Shown one piece after another: positions 1 to 18,562 of a DNA stretch of 64,000 nt. The translations under genes were made by a program, and so were the position numbers. The DNA is from Lentzea kentuckyensis (GTDB taxonomy: Bacteria; Actinomycetota; Actinomycetes; Mycobacteriales; Pseudonocardiaceae), in NCBI RefSeq assembly GCF_002150765.1, contig NZ_MUYM01000075.1, positions 62,001 to 126,000 on the forward strand, read 5' to 3'. Positions within the stretch are counted from its first letter, which is position 1, and the number at the start of each line of letters is the position of its first letter. Under the pieces are notes generated by a model that saw only the letters and a program-made list of their open reading frames with translations, did not search any database and was not told where the DNA came from.

Positions 1-868
1 GCCGTCCGTCGCGCCGGGCGTCCGACAGCCGCTGCAACGCGACCAGGCCGACGCCCTCCGACCAGCCGGTGCCGTCGGCGGCGTCCGCGAACGCCTTGCA
101 CCGGCCGTCCGGCGCCAGTCCCCGTTGCCTGCTGAACTCCAGGAACACGGTCGGGGTCGCCATGACGGTGACACCGCCCGCCAGCGCGAGGTCGCACTCA
201 CCGCCACGCAATGCCTGCGCCGCAAGGTGAATGGCCACCAACGACGACGAGCACGCCGTGTCGACCGTGACCGCCGGACCCTCCAAACCAAGGGTGTAGG
301 CCACCCGCCCGGACACCACGCTCCCGGCCGTGCCCGCCGCGAGCAGGCCCTCGACCTCCGGTGGCGCCTGGCCGGCCGGCGGCGCGTAGTCCTGGTACAT
401 GGCGCCCGCGAAGACGCCGGTGCGACTGCCGCGCAGACCGCTCGGGTCGATTCCGGCGTGTTCCAGCGCCTCCCAGGAGGTTTCCAGCAGCAGGCGGTGT
501 TGCGGGTCGATGGCCTGTGCCTCACGGGGTGAGATGCCGAAGAACCCGGCGTCGAACTCACCGGCCCCGTAAAGGAAACCGCCGTTGCGGGTGTAGGTGC
601 TTCCGTTGCGTTCCGGGTCCGGGTGGTGGATGCGCTCGGTGTCCCAGCCGCGGTCGGAGGGGAACTCGCCGACCGCGTCCCCGCCGTCGCGCACCAGCTC
701 CCACAGCTCGTCCGGGGTGTCGGCGCCACCGGGGTACCGGCAGGCCATGCCCACGATCGCGATGGGCTCCCTGACCTGTTCCTCCAGCTCACGCAACCGG
801 CTCTGGGCCTGCCGGGTGTCGGCGATCGCCTTCTTCAGGTACTCGCGGAGCTTCTCCTCGTTGGACAT
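1..868 (-). CDS. Modular type I polyketide synthase, N-terminal part (partial at the left edge)
   Basis: This gene starts inside the window and runs off the left edge, so only its first 289 codons are seen. An N-terminal coiled-coil docking segment (about residues 1-33, beginning [13 protein letters not shown]) precedes a ketosynthase domain with the CSSS active site (Cys about residue 206 in DTACSSS). It would condense an extender unit onto the chain handed over by the two-module PKS just upstream. The ATG lies 4 nt after the stop of that PKS, with a ribosome-binding site inside the end of that gene (AGGACTGAGGGG), so the two are co-transcribed and probably translationally coupled. The docking segment fits the acidic C-terminal tail of the upstream protein. 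The AT and later domains are outside the window, so substrate choice and reduction cannot be told. Confidence 0.96.
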   Translation of the reverse strand, partial: MSNEEKLREYLKKAIADTRQAQSRLRELEEQVREPIAIVGMACRYPGGADTPDELWELVRDGGDAVGEFPSDRGWDTERIHHPDPERNGSTYTRNGGFLYGAGEFDAGFFGISPREAQAIDPQHRLLLETSWEALEHAGIDPSGLRGSRTGVFAGAMYQDYAPPAGQAPPEVEGLLAAGTAGSVVSGRVAYTLGLEGPAVTVDTACSSSLVAIHLAAQALRGGECDLALAGGVTVMATPTVFLEFSRQRGLAPDGRCKAFADAADGTGWSEGVGLVALQRLSDARRDGR

Positions 869-872
869 CCCC

Positions 873-11153
<10,281 letters not shown>

Positions 11154-11219
11154 GGTGGTTCACCTTCCTCGTGCTCATGCGGGCTGGAGTGCTCGTGGTC
11201 CGGGCGGTGCCGGCGGTGG

Positions 11220-12500
11220 TCAGTTCGTCGCCGTGCCGGGTGGTCCCTGGTCGCCGGTGCCCAGCACCTCCGCCAGGTGCAGGGCGGCGTGCAGCTGGAG
11301 GCGGTTGTCGGCCAGCGGGCTGCCGCGCAGTTGCTCGGCCTTCTTCACCCGGTACAGCACGGTGTTCTTCGCGACGTGCAGGTGCCGGGCCGCGACCGCC
11401 GGGCTGCGGTCCTCGTCGAGGTAGCTCTTCAGCGTCGCCCGCAACACCCGCGCGGCCGGGGTGTCCGCGGCCAGCGGGCCGAGCTGGCGCTCCACGAAGG
11501 CCGCCGCGGTGGTCTCGTCCGCGGCCATCAGCGCGACGAACTCCAGCGCGCGGTACTCGTGCACGGCGGACGCGCCCGACCTCGACCCGAGCCGGGCCGC
11601 GGTCACCGCCTGCAGGTGCGAGGAGCGCATCCCGGCCGGTCCGGCGGCGGGCAGTCCCACCGCGGCGCGCACGTCCGGGGGCAGCGGCACGTCGGCGAGG
11701 TCCGCGTCCCCCTCGGGTTGCGCGCCCCACGCCCACAGTCCCGCGGCGCCCACCGGTATCAGCAACCGCGCCGCACAGCCCGCGCGAGCGAGCAAGCGCG
11801 ACGCGGCGCGCTCCAGGTCCGCGTCGCACCGGTCGTCCCGCTCCGACCACACGAGCACGGCGAGGTGCCGGCGGGTGACGTCGTAACCGAGCAGACTCGT
11901 GGCCTTGTCCGCCGGCACGGACTCGGCGCGCAGCACCGCGCGGACGAGTTCCCTGCGGCGCGCGACCAGCCCGCCGTGCCACGTCTCCCTGGCCCGCAGG
12001 AACCCGGCGGACACCAGGGTGCACAGAGTGTCCACGGCGTCGAACAGCGCCTCGGACAGCTCGTACATCACCGTGACGGGCTGGTGCGCCTCGTCCAGTC
12101 CGCCGCACCGGCCCAGCAGGTCCTGGGTGATCCGGGCATGTGCCATGCGGACCAGCGCCAGCGAGCAGTCCAGCTCGAAGCCGCGTTCCACGTGCGTCCG
12201 CACCGCCGCCTCGACACACCGGGAGAACTGGTCCGGCAGCTGCCGCGCCCCGTCCAGCCGCAGCGCGCACCACAGCGCGATCATCTCCAGGAACGCGTGG
12301 TCCTCCGGCACGAGCCGGACGCCGGACCCGGCCAGCTCGGCGGTGACGGCCGCCCGCAGGTCGCGTCCGGTGGACACGGCCCAGCCGACGACGTCACGCC
12401 CGCCGTGGGCGACCGCCTCCTCGATCACTTCGGCACGGCAGGCGGGTTCGGCCTCCGTGCCGGACGCCACGGACAGCAGCAGCCGCGCGGTGTTCGCCAT
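11220..12500 (-). CDS. PucR/CdaR-family transcriptional regulator
   Basis: This is a 426-residue putative transcription factor. Its C-terminus (about residues 365-420) matches the PucR-type helix-turn-helix, with the signature LHVAKNTVLYRVKKAEQL seen directly; the middle is the loosely conserved GGDEF-like region typical of this family. PucR-type proteins usually activate nearby operons. It sits inside the polyketide operon, 8 nt after the aminotransferase stop and 66 nt before the large PKS, so it is probably a pathway-specific regulator made with its targets. I chose the ATG at 12500 (MANTARLLL) because it has an AGGGGAC ribosome-binding site and because the longer open frame upstream only reads through the aminotransferase gene. 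The effector is unknown. Confidence 0.9.
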   Translation of the reverse strand: MANTARLLLSVASGTEAEPACRAEVIEEAVAHGGRDVVGWAVSTGRDLRAAVTAELAGSGVRLVPEDHAFLEMIALWCALRLDGARQLPDQFSRCVEAAVRTHVERGFELDCSLALVRMAHARITQDLLGRCGGLDEAHQPVTVMYELSEALFDAVDTLCTLVSAGFLRARETWHGGLVARRRELVRAVLRAESVPADKATSLLGYDVTRRHLAVLVWSERDDRCDADLERAASRLLARAGCAARLLIPVGAAGLWAWGAQPEGDADLADVPLPPDVRAAVGLPAAGPAGMRSSHLQAVTAARLGSRSGASAVHEYRALEFVALMAADETTAAAFVERQLGPLAADTPAARVLRATLKSYLDEDRSPAVAARHLHVAKNTVLYRVKKAEQLRGSPLADNRLQLHAALHLAEVLGTGDQGPPGTATN

Positions 12501-12508
12501 CGCGTCCC

Positions 12509-14077
12509 CTAGAAGACTCGCCTGCCGGCGAACGCGGTGAGCCCCTGGTCGTCGCCGACGCGCAGCAACGCGCACAGCGCGCGCAGCCCCGCGGCGAGCC
12601 GGTCGATCTCCTCGTCGGTCACGTACACCGAAGGCTGCAACCGCAACGTGTTCGGGGCACTGCCGGTCGGGAACAGCCGGACCCGGTGCTCGTGCAGCAG
12701 GTAGCCGCTGGCCAGGAAGCCGAACTGGCCGACGCCCTGCAGCTGTGCGGCCAGCGCCGAGTCCGATGTGGACAGATTGCCGAACTCGATGCCCTGGAGC
12801 AGCCCGAGACCACGGACGTCGGCGACGATGTCGGGGTAGTCGGCGCGCACCGCGTGCAGTGCGGAGGCCAGCCGTTCGCCGCGCTCGGCCGCCTTGCGGT
12901 AGAGCGCGCCGCCGTCGGCCTCCAGCAACTCCAGCACCGCGGCGGCCACCGAGGTGGACAGACCGTCCTTCGCGAACGTCGAGCTGTGCACCATCTCGAA
13001 CTCGGGCCGGTACCGGGAACCCCGCACGAGGGTCACGGAGAGCTTCACGAGCCCGCCGCCCAGGCTCTTGGACAGCACGTAGTAGTCGCCCAGCAACCCG
13101 ATCTGGGAGGAGGCGAAGAAGGTTCCGGTGCGGCCGGTGCCGCTCTGGATCTCGTCCACGACGACCGGGCACCCGAACTCGGCGGCCAGTGCCTGGACCT
13201 GCTTGGCGAACTCGGCGGTCAGCGGCACGATGCCGCCCTCGCCCTGCACCGGCTCCAGCAGCAGCGCGGCGAACACCGGGGCGTCGCGCTGGACGACCTC
13301 GACCCGCGTCGCGGTGACGTTCAGGTCGTACGCGACGACACGGGCGTCCTCGAAGGTCGCCCTCAGCGCGTCCGGGTCGCCGGCCGGGGCGAAGACCGCC
13401 TGCGCGCCGAGGGACGCGAACGGCAGCCGGTAGTCGCCGTTGTGGGTGAGCTGGATGGAGCCCATCAGCTTGCCGTGGAACCCGCCGGTGAGCGCGACGA
13501 GCCTGGGCGGACCGGCGAAAGCGGTCTCGTTGTGCCAGCGCAGTTCCGCCACGACGTCGTCGAGGTCCGTCCCGGCCGGCAGGCCCAGCACCGAGGCGTC
13601 GATGTCCGTGGGCTCCGCCGCCTGCGCGGCGGCGATGTGCTCCTCGATCTCGGCGCGCAGTGCGCCGACCCGCAGCACGCGGTCGAGCTCCGCGTGCTTC
13701 ACCGCGACCTCGATCCCCTCGGCGCCGCTGTTGGCGAACACCCCGAAGTACGGCTCGTCGGTCTGGAACTCCCGGTGCAGCACGCGGTTCAACGTGCCCA
13801 CGACGTCGTGCGCCTGCGGTCGCAGTGACAGCTGCGTCAGCACAGGGGCCTCGCGCTGGAGCAGATCGGTGAGGTGGGCGACCAGGGCCGGGTTGTTGTG
13901 CCCCAGCAGCAGGGCGCCGAACCCGCCGAGGAAGTCCGTCACCGGGACCTCGGCGCCGTCCACGCCCTTCGCGAACACCGTGTTGCCCACGGCCCGCACA
14001 TATTCCACGTCCAGGCCGACTTCACCCGTCGCCCTGTGCAGGACGCCATCGACCAGTTCGCTGACTTCGGTCGTCAT
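12509..14077 (-). CDS. Class III PLP-dependent aminotransferase
   Basis: This 522-residue protein is a fold-type I aminotransferase of the omega/ornithine class. Visible are the SGAEGIEVAVKHAE cofactor region, DEIQSGTGRTG, and the Schiff-base lysine in LSKSLGGG (about residue 337). It is longer than usual class III enzymes (about 430-460), the excess lying partly in an insertion near residues 130-190. Such enzymes move an amino group to a terminal aldehyde or keto group. Here it is first in the operon leading to the PKS and next to two putative N-oxidation genes, so I infer that it makes a primary amine for the natural product, as starter or as a late modification. It has a strong ribosome-binding site (AAAGGAGG) and is divergent from the SnoaL-like gene. 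The actual substrate cannot be read from sequence. Confidence 0.93.
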   Translation of the reverse strand: MTTEVSELVDGVLHRATGEVGLDVEYVRAVGNTVFAKGVDGAEVPVTDFLGGFGALLLGHNNPALVAHLTDLLQREAPVLTQLSLRPQAHDVVGTLNRVLHREFQTDEPYFGVFANSGAEGIEVAVKHAELDRVLRVGALRAEIEEHIAAAQAAEPTDIDASVLGLPAGTDLDDVVAELRWHNETAFAGPPRLVALTGGFHGKLMGSIQLTHNGDYRLPFASLGAQAVFAPAGDPDALRATFEDARVVAYDLNVTATRVEVVQRDAPVFAALLLEPVQGEGGIVPLTAEFAKQVQALAAEFGCPVVVDEIQSGTGRTGTFFASSQIGLLGDYYVLSKSLGGGLVKLSVTLVRGSRYRPEFEMVHSSTFAKDGLSTSVAAAVLELLEADGGALYRKAAERGERLASALHAVRADYPDIVADVRGLGLLQGIEFGNLSTSDSALAAQLQGVGQFGFLASGYLLHEHRVRLFPTGSAPNTLRLQPSVYVTDEEIDRLAAGLRALCALLRVGDDQGLTAFAGRRVF

Positions 14078-14255
14078 GACCCTCCTTTTTTCCGTCGGCC
14101 TGAAATGATTCTTTCGAACGCGCCTAACCGGCCACTAACGAATCCTGGGACGGTTTCCTGGGTTAGCAGACGATTAGTGCGAGGTTATGAGAGGAGTCGA
14201 GCGGGACTTTAACCTTGCGGCAGCGGGAACCATTCCGAGCACGGAGGAGCGGCGG
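14078..14255. promoter_or_regulatory. Divergent promoter region, aminotransferase/PKS operon and SnoaL-like gene
   Basis: This 178-nt gap separates two divergent gene starts and is clearly less GC-rich than its surroundings, so both promoters must lie here. It contains the inverted hexamers CACTAA (about 14133) and TTAGTG (about 14174) flanking other CTAAC/GTTAG repeats, a possible regulator site. I cannot assign -35/-10 boxes with confidence. Confidence 0.5.
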
Positions 14256-14618
14256 ATGTTCGCGGAAATTCAGCAGAAGTACAGGGACGCGTTCAACGCG
14301 GGTGACGTCGACGGGGTGCTCGCCACCTTCATCGACGACGGGGCCACGGTGGTCGAGCGCGGACTCGCCCTGCCCAAGAGCGGTGACCTGCGGGAGGCGC
14401 TGGCGGGCTACTTCGCCGAGTCGAAGCCCCAGGTCGACTTCGAGTTCATCCACACCTACCTCGCCGGCGACATCGCCATGGTGGTGACCGAGTGGTCACT
14501 GGACGAACTCGGCCCGGACGGCGCCCGGCACAAGCAGAGCGGCCGGGCCACCGACGTGCTGGTGCGCGAGAACGGGCAGTGGAAGTTCGCCATCGACAAC
14601 CGGTTCGGCTCCAGCTGA
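14256..14618 (+). CDS. SnoaL-like / DUF4440 NTF2-fold protein
   Basis: This small 120-residue protein has the pattern of the NTF2-like superfamily: an N-terminal helix (MFAEIQQKYRDAFNAGD), a central strand region with GDIAMVVTEWSL, and a closing strand with GQWKFAIDNR. Members include polyketide cyclases, hydroxylases, isomerases and proteins with no known catalysis, so no reaction is claimed. The start at 14256 is chosen over an in-frame ATG at 14187 because a GGAGGAG site sits just upstream. It is transcribed away from the aminotransferase operon and ends before a strong hairpin shared with the opposing flavin monooxygenase gene. Its position inside the cluster suggests a tailoring or detoxifying role. 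Confidence 0.85.
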   Translation: MFAEIQQKYRDAFNAGDVDGVLATFIDDGATVVERGLALPKSGDLREALAGYFAESKPQVDFEFIHTYLAGDIAMVVTEWSLDELGPDGARHKQSGRATDVLVRENGQWKFAIDNRFGSS

Positions 14619-14633
14619 CCTGCCGGCGCTTGA

Positions 14634-14684
14634 CGATGAAGGGCTCCTTCATCCACCTGAGGTGGATGAAGGAGCCCTTCATCG
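14634..14684. terminator. Bidirectional hairpin terminator / extragenic palindrome
   Basis: Two perfect 25-nt inverted arms (14634-14658 and 14660-14684) are separated by a single base. It lies between two convergent stop codons (14618 and 14718), exactly where a two-way terminator is expected. No clear T-run follows. Arms this long and perfect are unusual for a plain terminator, so it may also be a dispersed palindromic repeat. Confidence 0.85.
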
Positions 14685-14717
14685 CGTCCGGCGGGCGTCC
14701 GGCGGGCGTCCGGCCGG

Positions 14718-15914
14718 TCAGTGGATGACCGAGACGGGCTCCTCGGTGCCGAGCAGCGCCCGGCTGTAGTCCTCGAACGCCACGAACTTGTTGAAGTGGA
14801 TGTGGTGGCTGCCCACCTCGAAGTCCCGCCAGTAGCGCTGCAGCGGGCTGGCACTGGCGAAACCGCCGGTGCCACCGAGGTCGAGAATCCTCATCAGGGC
14901 CTGCCGCGCGGCCTCCAGCGCGGAGACGCCGTGCCTGCGCGCCCTGGTGCGCTCCTCGCGCGACATGGAGCCCGCCGCCCTGGCCGCGTCGTAGATGTCC
15001 GACGCGGTCAGCATGTGCTGGTAGGACGTGTCCACCAGGTGCGTGGCCTCGCCGAGCCACTGACGCGCGACCGGCGAGTCCAGCGAGGTGCCGTAGGTGG
15101 TGTCGATGAGCGGCTTGCCCTTGTCCAGGGTCGCCCGCACGATGTCCAGCGCACCGTGCACGGCGCCGACCAGCGACGCGATGGACCGGTGCGCCACCGC
15201 GGCGAACGTCTCCAGGCTGGGGAAGTTCGTGAGGCTTCCCTGCGGGGTGATCTCGTGCTTGATGACCCTGCTGTCCGGCACGAACAGCCCGTCGTACTCG
15301 ACGGTGTGACTGCCGGTGGCCTGCATGCCCGCGACGTACCAGGTGCGGTCGATCCGGCCGTCCTTCGGCGGGGCCGCCATCGAGATCAGCTCACCGGTGG
15401 GTTCGCCGTCGGCGACGACCGGCACGACCGCCAGGATCATCCAGTCGCCGATCTCGCAGCCGGAGATCGTCGGGAAACGGCCGGAGACCCGGTAGCCGCC
15501 GTCCGCACGGGTCGCGGTGGCGCCGTGGTGCCCGCCGTTGGCGCACACGTAGACGTCCGGCGAGGCACCGAACATCTCCTTGGCGCCTTCCGCGGAGACC
15601 AGGCTGGACAGCGTCTCGGCCGCGCCGGTGATGCTGACCAGCCAACCGGCCGAGGCGTCACCCCGGCCGACCGCGGCGATGACGGCCGTCTGCGTCCGGA
15701 TGTCGAGCTCGTCGCCTCCGAGCGACTTCGGCACGCTCATCCGGAAGAAACCGGCGTCACGCAACGCGTCCGCGCTCTCGGCCACGATGCCGCGGTCCTC
15801 CTCGCCGCGCGCCGCGTTGGCCCGCAGCAGGGGGATCAGGCCGTGGGCCTTGTCTACCAGCTTCTGAACTTCGGGCGCGTAGCCCAGATCCAGGTCCGTG
15901 GACACCCCGTTCAT
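14718..15914 (-). CDS. Acyl-CoA dehydrogenase-fold flavin monooxygenase (probable amine N-hydroxylase type)
   Basis: This 398-residue protein has the acyl-CoA dehydrogenase fold throughout but matches the group D flavin monooxygenases (VlmH isobutylamine N-hydroxylase, KijD3/DnmZ nitrososynthases, HsaA-type hydroxylases) better than beta-oxidation enzymes: it has the GRGDASAGWLVSI region, the FPTISGCEIGDW strand and a C-terminal GSHHIHFNKF segment. The catalytic Glu context of a true dehydrogenase is not apparent. Such enzymes use reduced flavin from a partner reductase, and no reductase is visible here. Its ATG overlaps the stop of the SCP2-like gene by four bases, so the two are co-translated. 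Next to an aminotransferase and a diiron oxidase, N-hydroxylation of an amine is my favoured role; C- or S-oxygenation remains possible. Confidence 0.82.
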   Translation of the reverse strand: MNGVSTDLDLGYAPEVQKLVDKAHGLIPLLRANAARGEEDRGIVAESADALRDAGFFRMSVPKSLGGDELDIRTQTAVIAAVGRGDASAGWLVSITGAAETLSSLVSAEGAKEMFGASPDVYVCANGGHHGATATRADGGYRVSGRFPTISGCEIGDWMILAVVPVVADGEPTGELISMAAPPKDGRIDRTWYVAGMQATGSHTVEYDGLFVPDSRVIKHEITPQGSLTNFPSLETFAAVAHRSIASLVGAVHGALDIVRATLDKGKPLIDTTYGTSLDSPVARQWLGEATHLVDTSYQHMLTASDIYDAARAAGSMSREERTRARRHGVSALEAARQALMRILDLGGTGGFASASPLQRYWRDFEVGSHHIHFNKFVAFEDYSRALLGTEEPVSVIH

Positions 15915-16381
15915 CCCTTCGAGTCGAAGCTGGTGGGCACCTTCTCGAGCACGGCCAGGCACTCGATGAAGAAGAAGACGGCGCGGAAGAAGATCAGGAT
16001 GTTGCCGTGGACCAGCCGCAGCTGCTTGTCCACGACCATCCGCTGGTGGTCCAGCTCGCCCGCGAGGAACTGCCGCCAGGTGTCCCTGGTCCCGACGATC
16101 ACGAAGTCGGCGGACACCGGCTCGCCCGGCGCGATGATCCCTGCCTTGGCGCACTTGCCCTGCTGCCAGGTGAGGTGGAGGTAGGAGGTGCTGCCGTCGC
16201 GCTCCTGCACTCCCAGCGCCCAGGTGTGGGAGTACACGCCGCGGGTGGCGGCGATCCACTCCCAGTAGCTCTCCTGCTTGCGCGCCAGCGTCTCCTCGCT
16301 GGGGCCGTGGTCGAGCCGCTCGCGCACGGTCTCGGCCCATTCCTCGGTGAGGAAGCCGAACGTCGGCGTCGTCGTGGTCAT
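15911..16381 (-). CDS. SCP2-like lipid/ligand-binding protein
   Basis: The last 80 or so of its 156 residues resemble the SCP2 sterol-carrier fold: the strand VSADFVIVGTRDTWRQFL, then AGELDHQRMVVDKQLRLVHGN, then a hydrophobic helix IFFRAVFFFIECLAVL. The first half is specific to this family and rich in Trp and Glu. SCP2-like proteins bind lipids or hydrophobic intermediates. It starts 3 nt after the diiron oxidase stop and overlaps the flavin monooxygenase start (ATGA), so the three form one translational unit and may act on the same fatty or polyketide-derived substrate. No transmembrane helix is clear, although the C-terminal helix is very hydrophobic. The enzyme role, if any, is unknown. 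Confidence 0.72.
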   Translation of the reverse strand: MTTTTPTFGFLTEEWAETVRERLDHGPSEETLARKQESYWEWIAATRGVYSHTWALGVQERDGSTSYLHLTWQQGKCAKAGIIAPGEPVSADFVIVGTRDTWRQFLAGELDHQRMVVDKQLRLVHGNILIFFRAVFFFIECLAVLEKVPTSFDSKG

Positions 16382-16384
16382 CGG

Positions 16385-17347
16385 TCAGCCTCCCGCGATC
16401 TCGGGCTGGATGTTGTTCACCATCTCCTGGATGTCCGGCGGCAACGAGATGCCCACGTCGGACAGCTTGTTGTTGACCTGCCGGATCATGAACTGGACGA
16501 CCTCCTCCTCGGAGAACCCGAGCGGCTCCAGCGGAGCCGGGACGCTCGCGCCGCCGTTCATCGCCAGCTCGGTGCGCAACGTCTCGTGGATCTCGTTGAG
16601 CAGCCGGGGGTCCTCCTGCACCGAGTCGCGCAGGAACCGCATGCCGAACTGGACGTGCCTCGCCTCGTCCCGGCAGGACGCGATGAACCCGGTGTAGTAG
16701 CCGGGCAGGTAACCCTTGTTGCGGCAGTAGCTCAGCGTCAGCTTCATGATCGTCAGGGCCAGCACGCCCTCGATCCACAGGAAGTAGGCGGTGGCGAAGC
16801 GCACGCGCTTGACCGGGTCCGCCGGGTCGAGACGCAGGTCCTCCGTCAGGTAGGACAGCAGGCCGAACGCGCCCACGAACGTCTCGGGCACGTGCGGGAA
16901 CGAGGAGGCGAGCAGGTCCTCGACCGACTCACCGGGCAGGCCGACGACCTCGCGGTAGAACCGGTCGAAGAACAGGGTGTGCCTGGCCTCGTCCTCGAGC
17001 TGCGTGGTGAGGTACATCTTGGCTTCTTCGCTGCCCGTGAGCATGAAGATCGGCAGCTCGACCTCGACCTGGCGCTCCGCGTGGTGGAACGCGGCGGCGA
17101 TCTCGGTGAACGCCTTGCGCTCCACCTCGGTCATCTTGGTCCGCCAGTCGATGGCGTCCTGACTGAAGTCCAGGTCGTAGGCGTTCCAGCGATGGGTGAA
17201 GTACCGCTTGTAGAGATCGATGTAGTCCGGGAGCTTCTTCAGGTCCTTGTGGACGTAGTCGATCATGTCGTCGATGCTGACGTCCTTCATCGTCCCCAGT
17301 GTCGCGTTCTCGACAGCGGCGAGCGCGGCCGATGACATCTGCGCCAT
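16385..17347 (-). CDS. R2-like (ferritin-fold) diiron oxidase, putative N-oxygenase
   Basis: This 320-residue protein has the four-helix carboxylate-bridged diiron signature of ribonucleotide reductase R2-like proteins: a Glu in AAFHHAERQVEVEL, an ExxH in LEDEARHTLFF, a Glu in FLWIEGVL, and a second ExxH in SCRDEARHVQF. A true class I R2 is unlikely because there is no R1 gene and the setting is a biosynthetic cluster. Related R2-like or AurF-like diiron enzymes oxidise amines to hydroxylamine, nitroso, nitro or azoxy groups, or oxidise fatty chains. It heads a tight three-gene unit with the SCP2-like and flavin monooxygenase genes and lies 53 nt downstream of the SARP gene. An N-oxygenation function is inferred from the neighbours, not from a diagnostic residue. 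Confidence 0.8.
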   Translation of the reverse strand: MAQMSSAALAAVENATLGTMKDVSIDDMIDYVHKDLKKLPDYIDLYKRYFTHRWNAYDLDFSQDAIDWRTKMTEVERKAFTEIAAAFHHAERQVEVELPIFMLTGSEEAKMYLTTQLEDEARHTLFFDRFYREVVGLPGESVEDLLASSFPHVPETFVGAFGLLSYLTEDLRLDPADPVKRVRFATAYFLWIEGVLALTIMKLTLSYCRNKGYLPGYYTGFIASCRDEARHVQFGMRFLRDSVQEDPRLLNEIHETLRTELAMNGGASVPAPLEPLGFSEEEVVQFMIRQVNNKLSDVGISLPPDIQEMVNNIQPEIAGG

Positions 17348-17400
17348 CCAGTGGTCTCCATTTCATTTCCGTCTTGCCGGGTTCACGAAGCGGGCAGGTG

Positions 17401-18198
17401 TCAGCCGTGCCCGTAGGCGCCGGGGACCAGGTCGGCCGCGGTCACCGGGGTGAGGTCGTGGTGGAGGATGGCGAGTTCGAGCTCCCGCAGCGGAGGGCTC
17501 GGTTCCAGGCCGAGCTGACCGATCAGCGCCGCCCTCGTCGTGCGGTACAGGGTCAGCGCGTCGGCCTGCCGCCCGGTCTCGTACAGGGCCCGCATCAGCC
17601 GCGCGCACACCTGTTCGTTCAGCGGATCGGTGGCCAGCAGGTGCTCCAGGTCGCCGATCACGTCCGCGTTGCGTCCGAGCGCCAGGTCCGCGTCGACCCG
17701 GTCGAGAAGCACCGCCGTCCGCTCCTCCGGCAGCGCCCGCAGCTCCGGCCAGTCGTAGCCGTGCTCGACCAGGTCGGCGAGCGCGGCCCCGTGCCACAGC
17801 CGGGACGCGGCGTGCAGCGTCGTGGACGCCTGCTCCCACCGGCCCGCACGGAGCTCGGTGCGGCCGAGAGCCGCGAGGCGCCGGAACAACGCCAGGTCCA
17901 GCGACTCCTCGTCGACGAGCAGCGCGTAGCCCGGCCCGACCCTGGACAGCTCGGCACGGCAGGTGTGGCGCGCGGTGGCGAAGATGCCGCGCAACCGGAA
18001 GACCGCGTTGTGCAGCACCTGGCGCGCGGTGGGCGGGACCCTGGCCGGCCAGACGGCGTCGATCAGCCTGCTCATCGGCACCATCTCGTTGGCGTGCAGC
18101 AGCAGGTATCCCAGGGTCGCCCCCTGCCGCACCCCGCTGACCCGCACGGGACGGTCACCGTCACGCACCCGCAGCGGGCCCAACACGTGAAATCGCAT
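17401..18198 (-). CDS. SARP-family pathway activator
   Basis: This 265-residue protein is a compact SARP: an OmpR-like winged helix (about residues 1-95, opening MRFHVLGPLRV, with LIDAVWPARVPPTARQVLHN) followed by the bacterial transcriptional activation domain (about 100-245, all helical). There is no ATPase extension, so it is the small ActII-ORF4/RedD type. SARPs bind direct repeats near cluster promoters and switch on antibiotic genes. It is upstream and in the same direction as the diiron-SCP2-flavin operon and probably controls it and the PKS operon. The ATG at 18198 follows a GGGGGA site; a nearby ATG at 18202 is out of frame. Confidence 0.93.
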   Translation of the reverse strand: MRFHVLGPLRVRDGDRPVRVSGVRQGATLGYLLLHANEMVPMSRLIDAVWPARVPPTARQVLHNAVFRLRGIFATARHTCRAELSRVGPGYALLVDEESLDLALFRRLAALGRTELRAGRWEQASTTLHAASRLWHGAALADLVEHGYDWPELRALPEERTAVLLDRVDADLALGRNADVIGDLEHLLATDPLNEQVCARLMRALYETGRQADALTLYRTTRAALIGQLGLEPSPPLRELELAILHHDLTPVTAADLVPGAYGHG

Positions 18199-18562
18199 GC
18201 ATCCCCCAAGGCACACAGCCCGATTCACCGCGAAGCAGGGAATTCACCTTCCGGCGATTTGTCTCGGTATTGCCACCGATGAGAACCATATGAGCGAACA
18301 CCTCCGCACTCCAGGTCGCCGCATGCTCAGGAAGCTGCAGTTCCGTTTCCTGAAGCGCAGGAACGAAGCAAACGGGTAAGGTGGAGAAGTACGCCGGTCC
18401 GGTCGAGCGGGAAATCGACCCGACCTCGCGCGGCCACCTGGCGCCGGTACTGGCGAATCATTTTGTCTCCGAATTCCGGAATCCGCCCGCGCCCTGTCCG
18501 CGGGCGGCAGTCGCCGTTTCGTGGACCGGCCATCGCCGACCCGTCGAGGAGATCCTCCGAAA
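18199..18562. promoter_or_regulatory. Divergent intergenic region, SARP and acyltransferase genes
   Basis: This 364-nt gap holds the promoters of two divergent genes and is relatively AT-rich at 18220-18300. Two short open frames occur (18290-18379, 29 basic residues; 18381-18566), neither with a convincing ribosome-binding site or family match, so I do not call them genes. A near-palindrome CGAGGAGATCCTCCG at 18545-18559 overlaps the ribosome-binding site of the acyltransferase gene. Confidence 0.45.

Noticed and set aside
12501-13172. Upstream extension of the PucR frame into the aminotransferase gene
   Set aside because: The extra 220 codons are Arg-rich and read through a well conserved aminotransferase in another frame. 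A good ribosome-binding site precedes the inner ATG at 12500.
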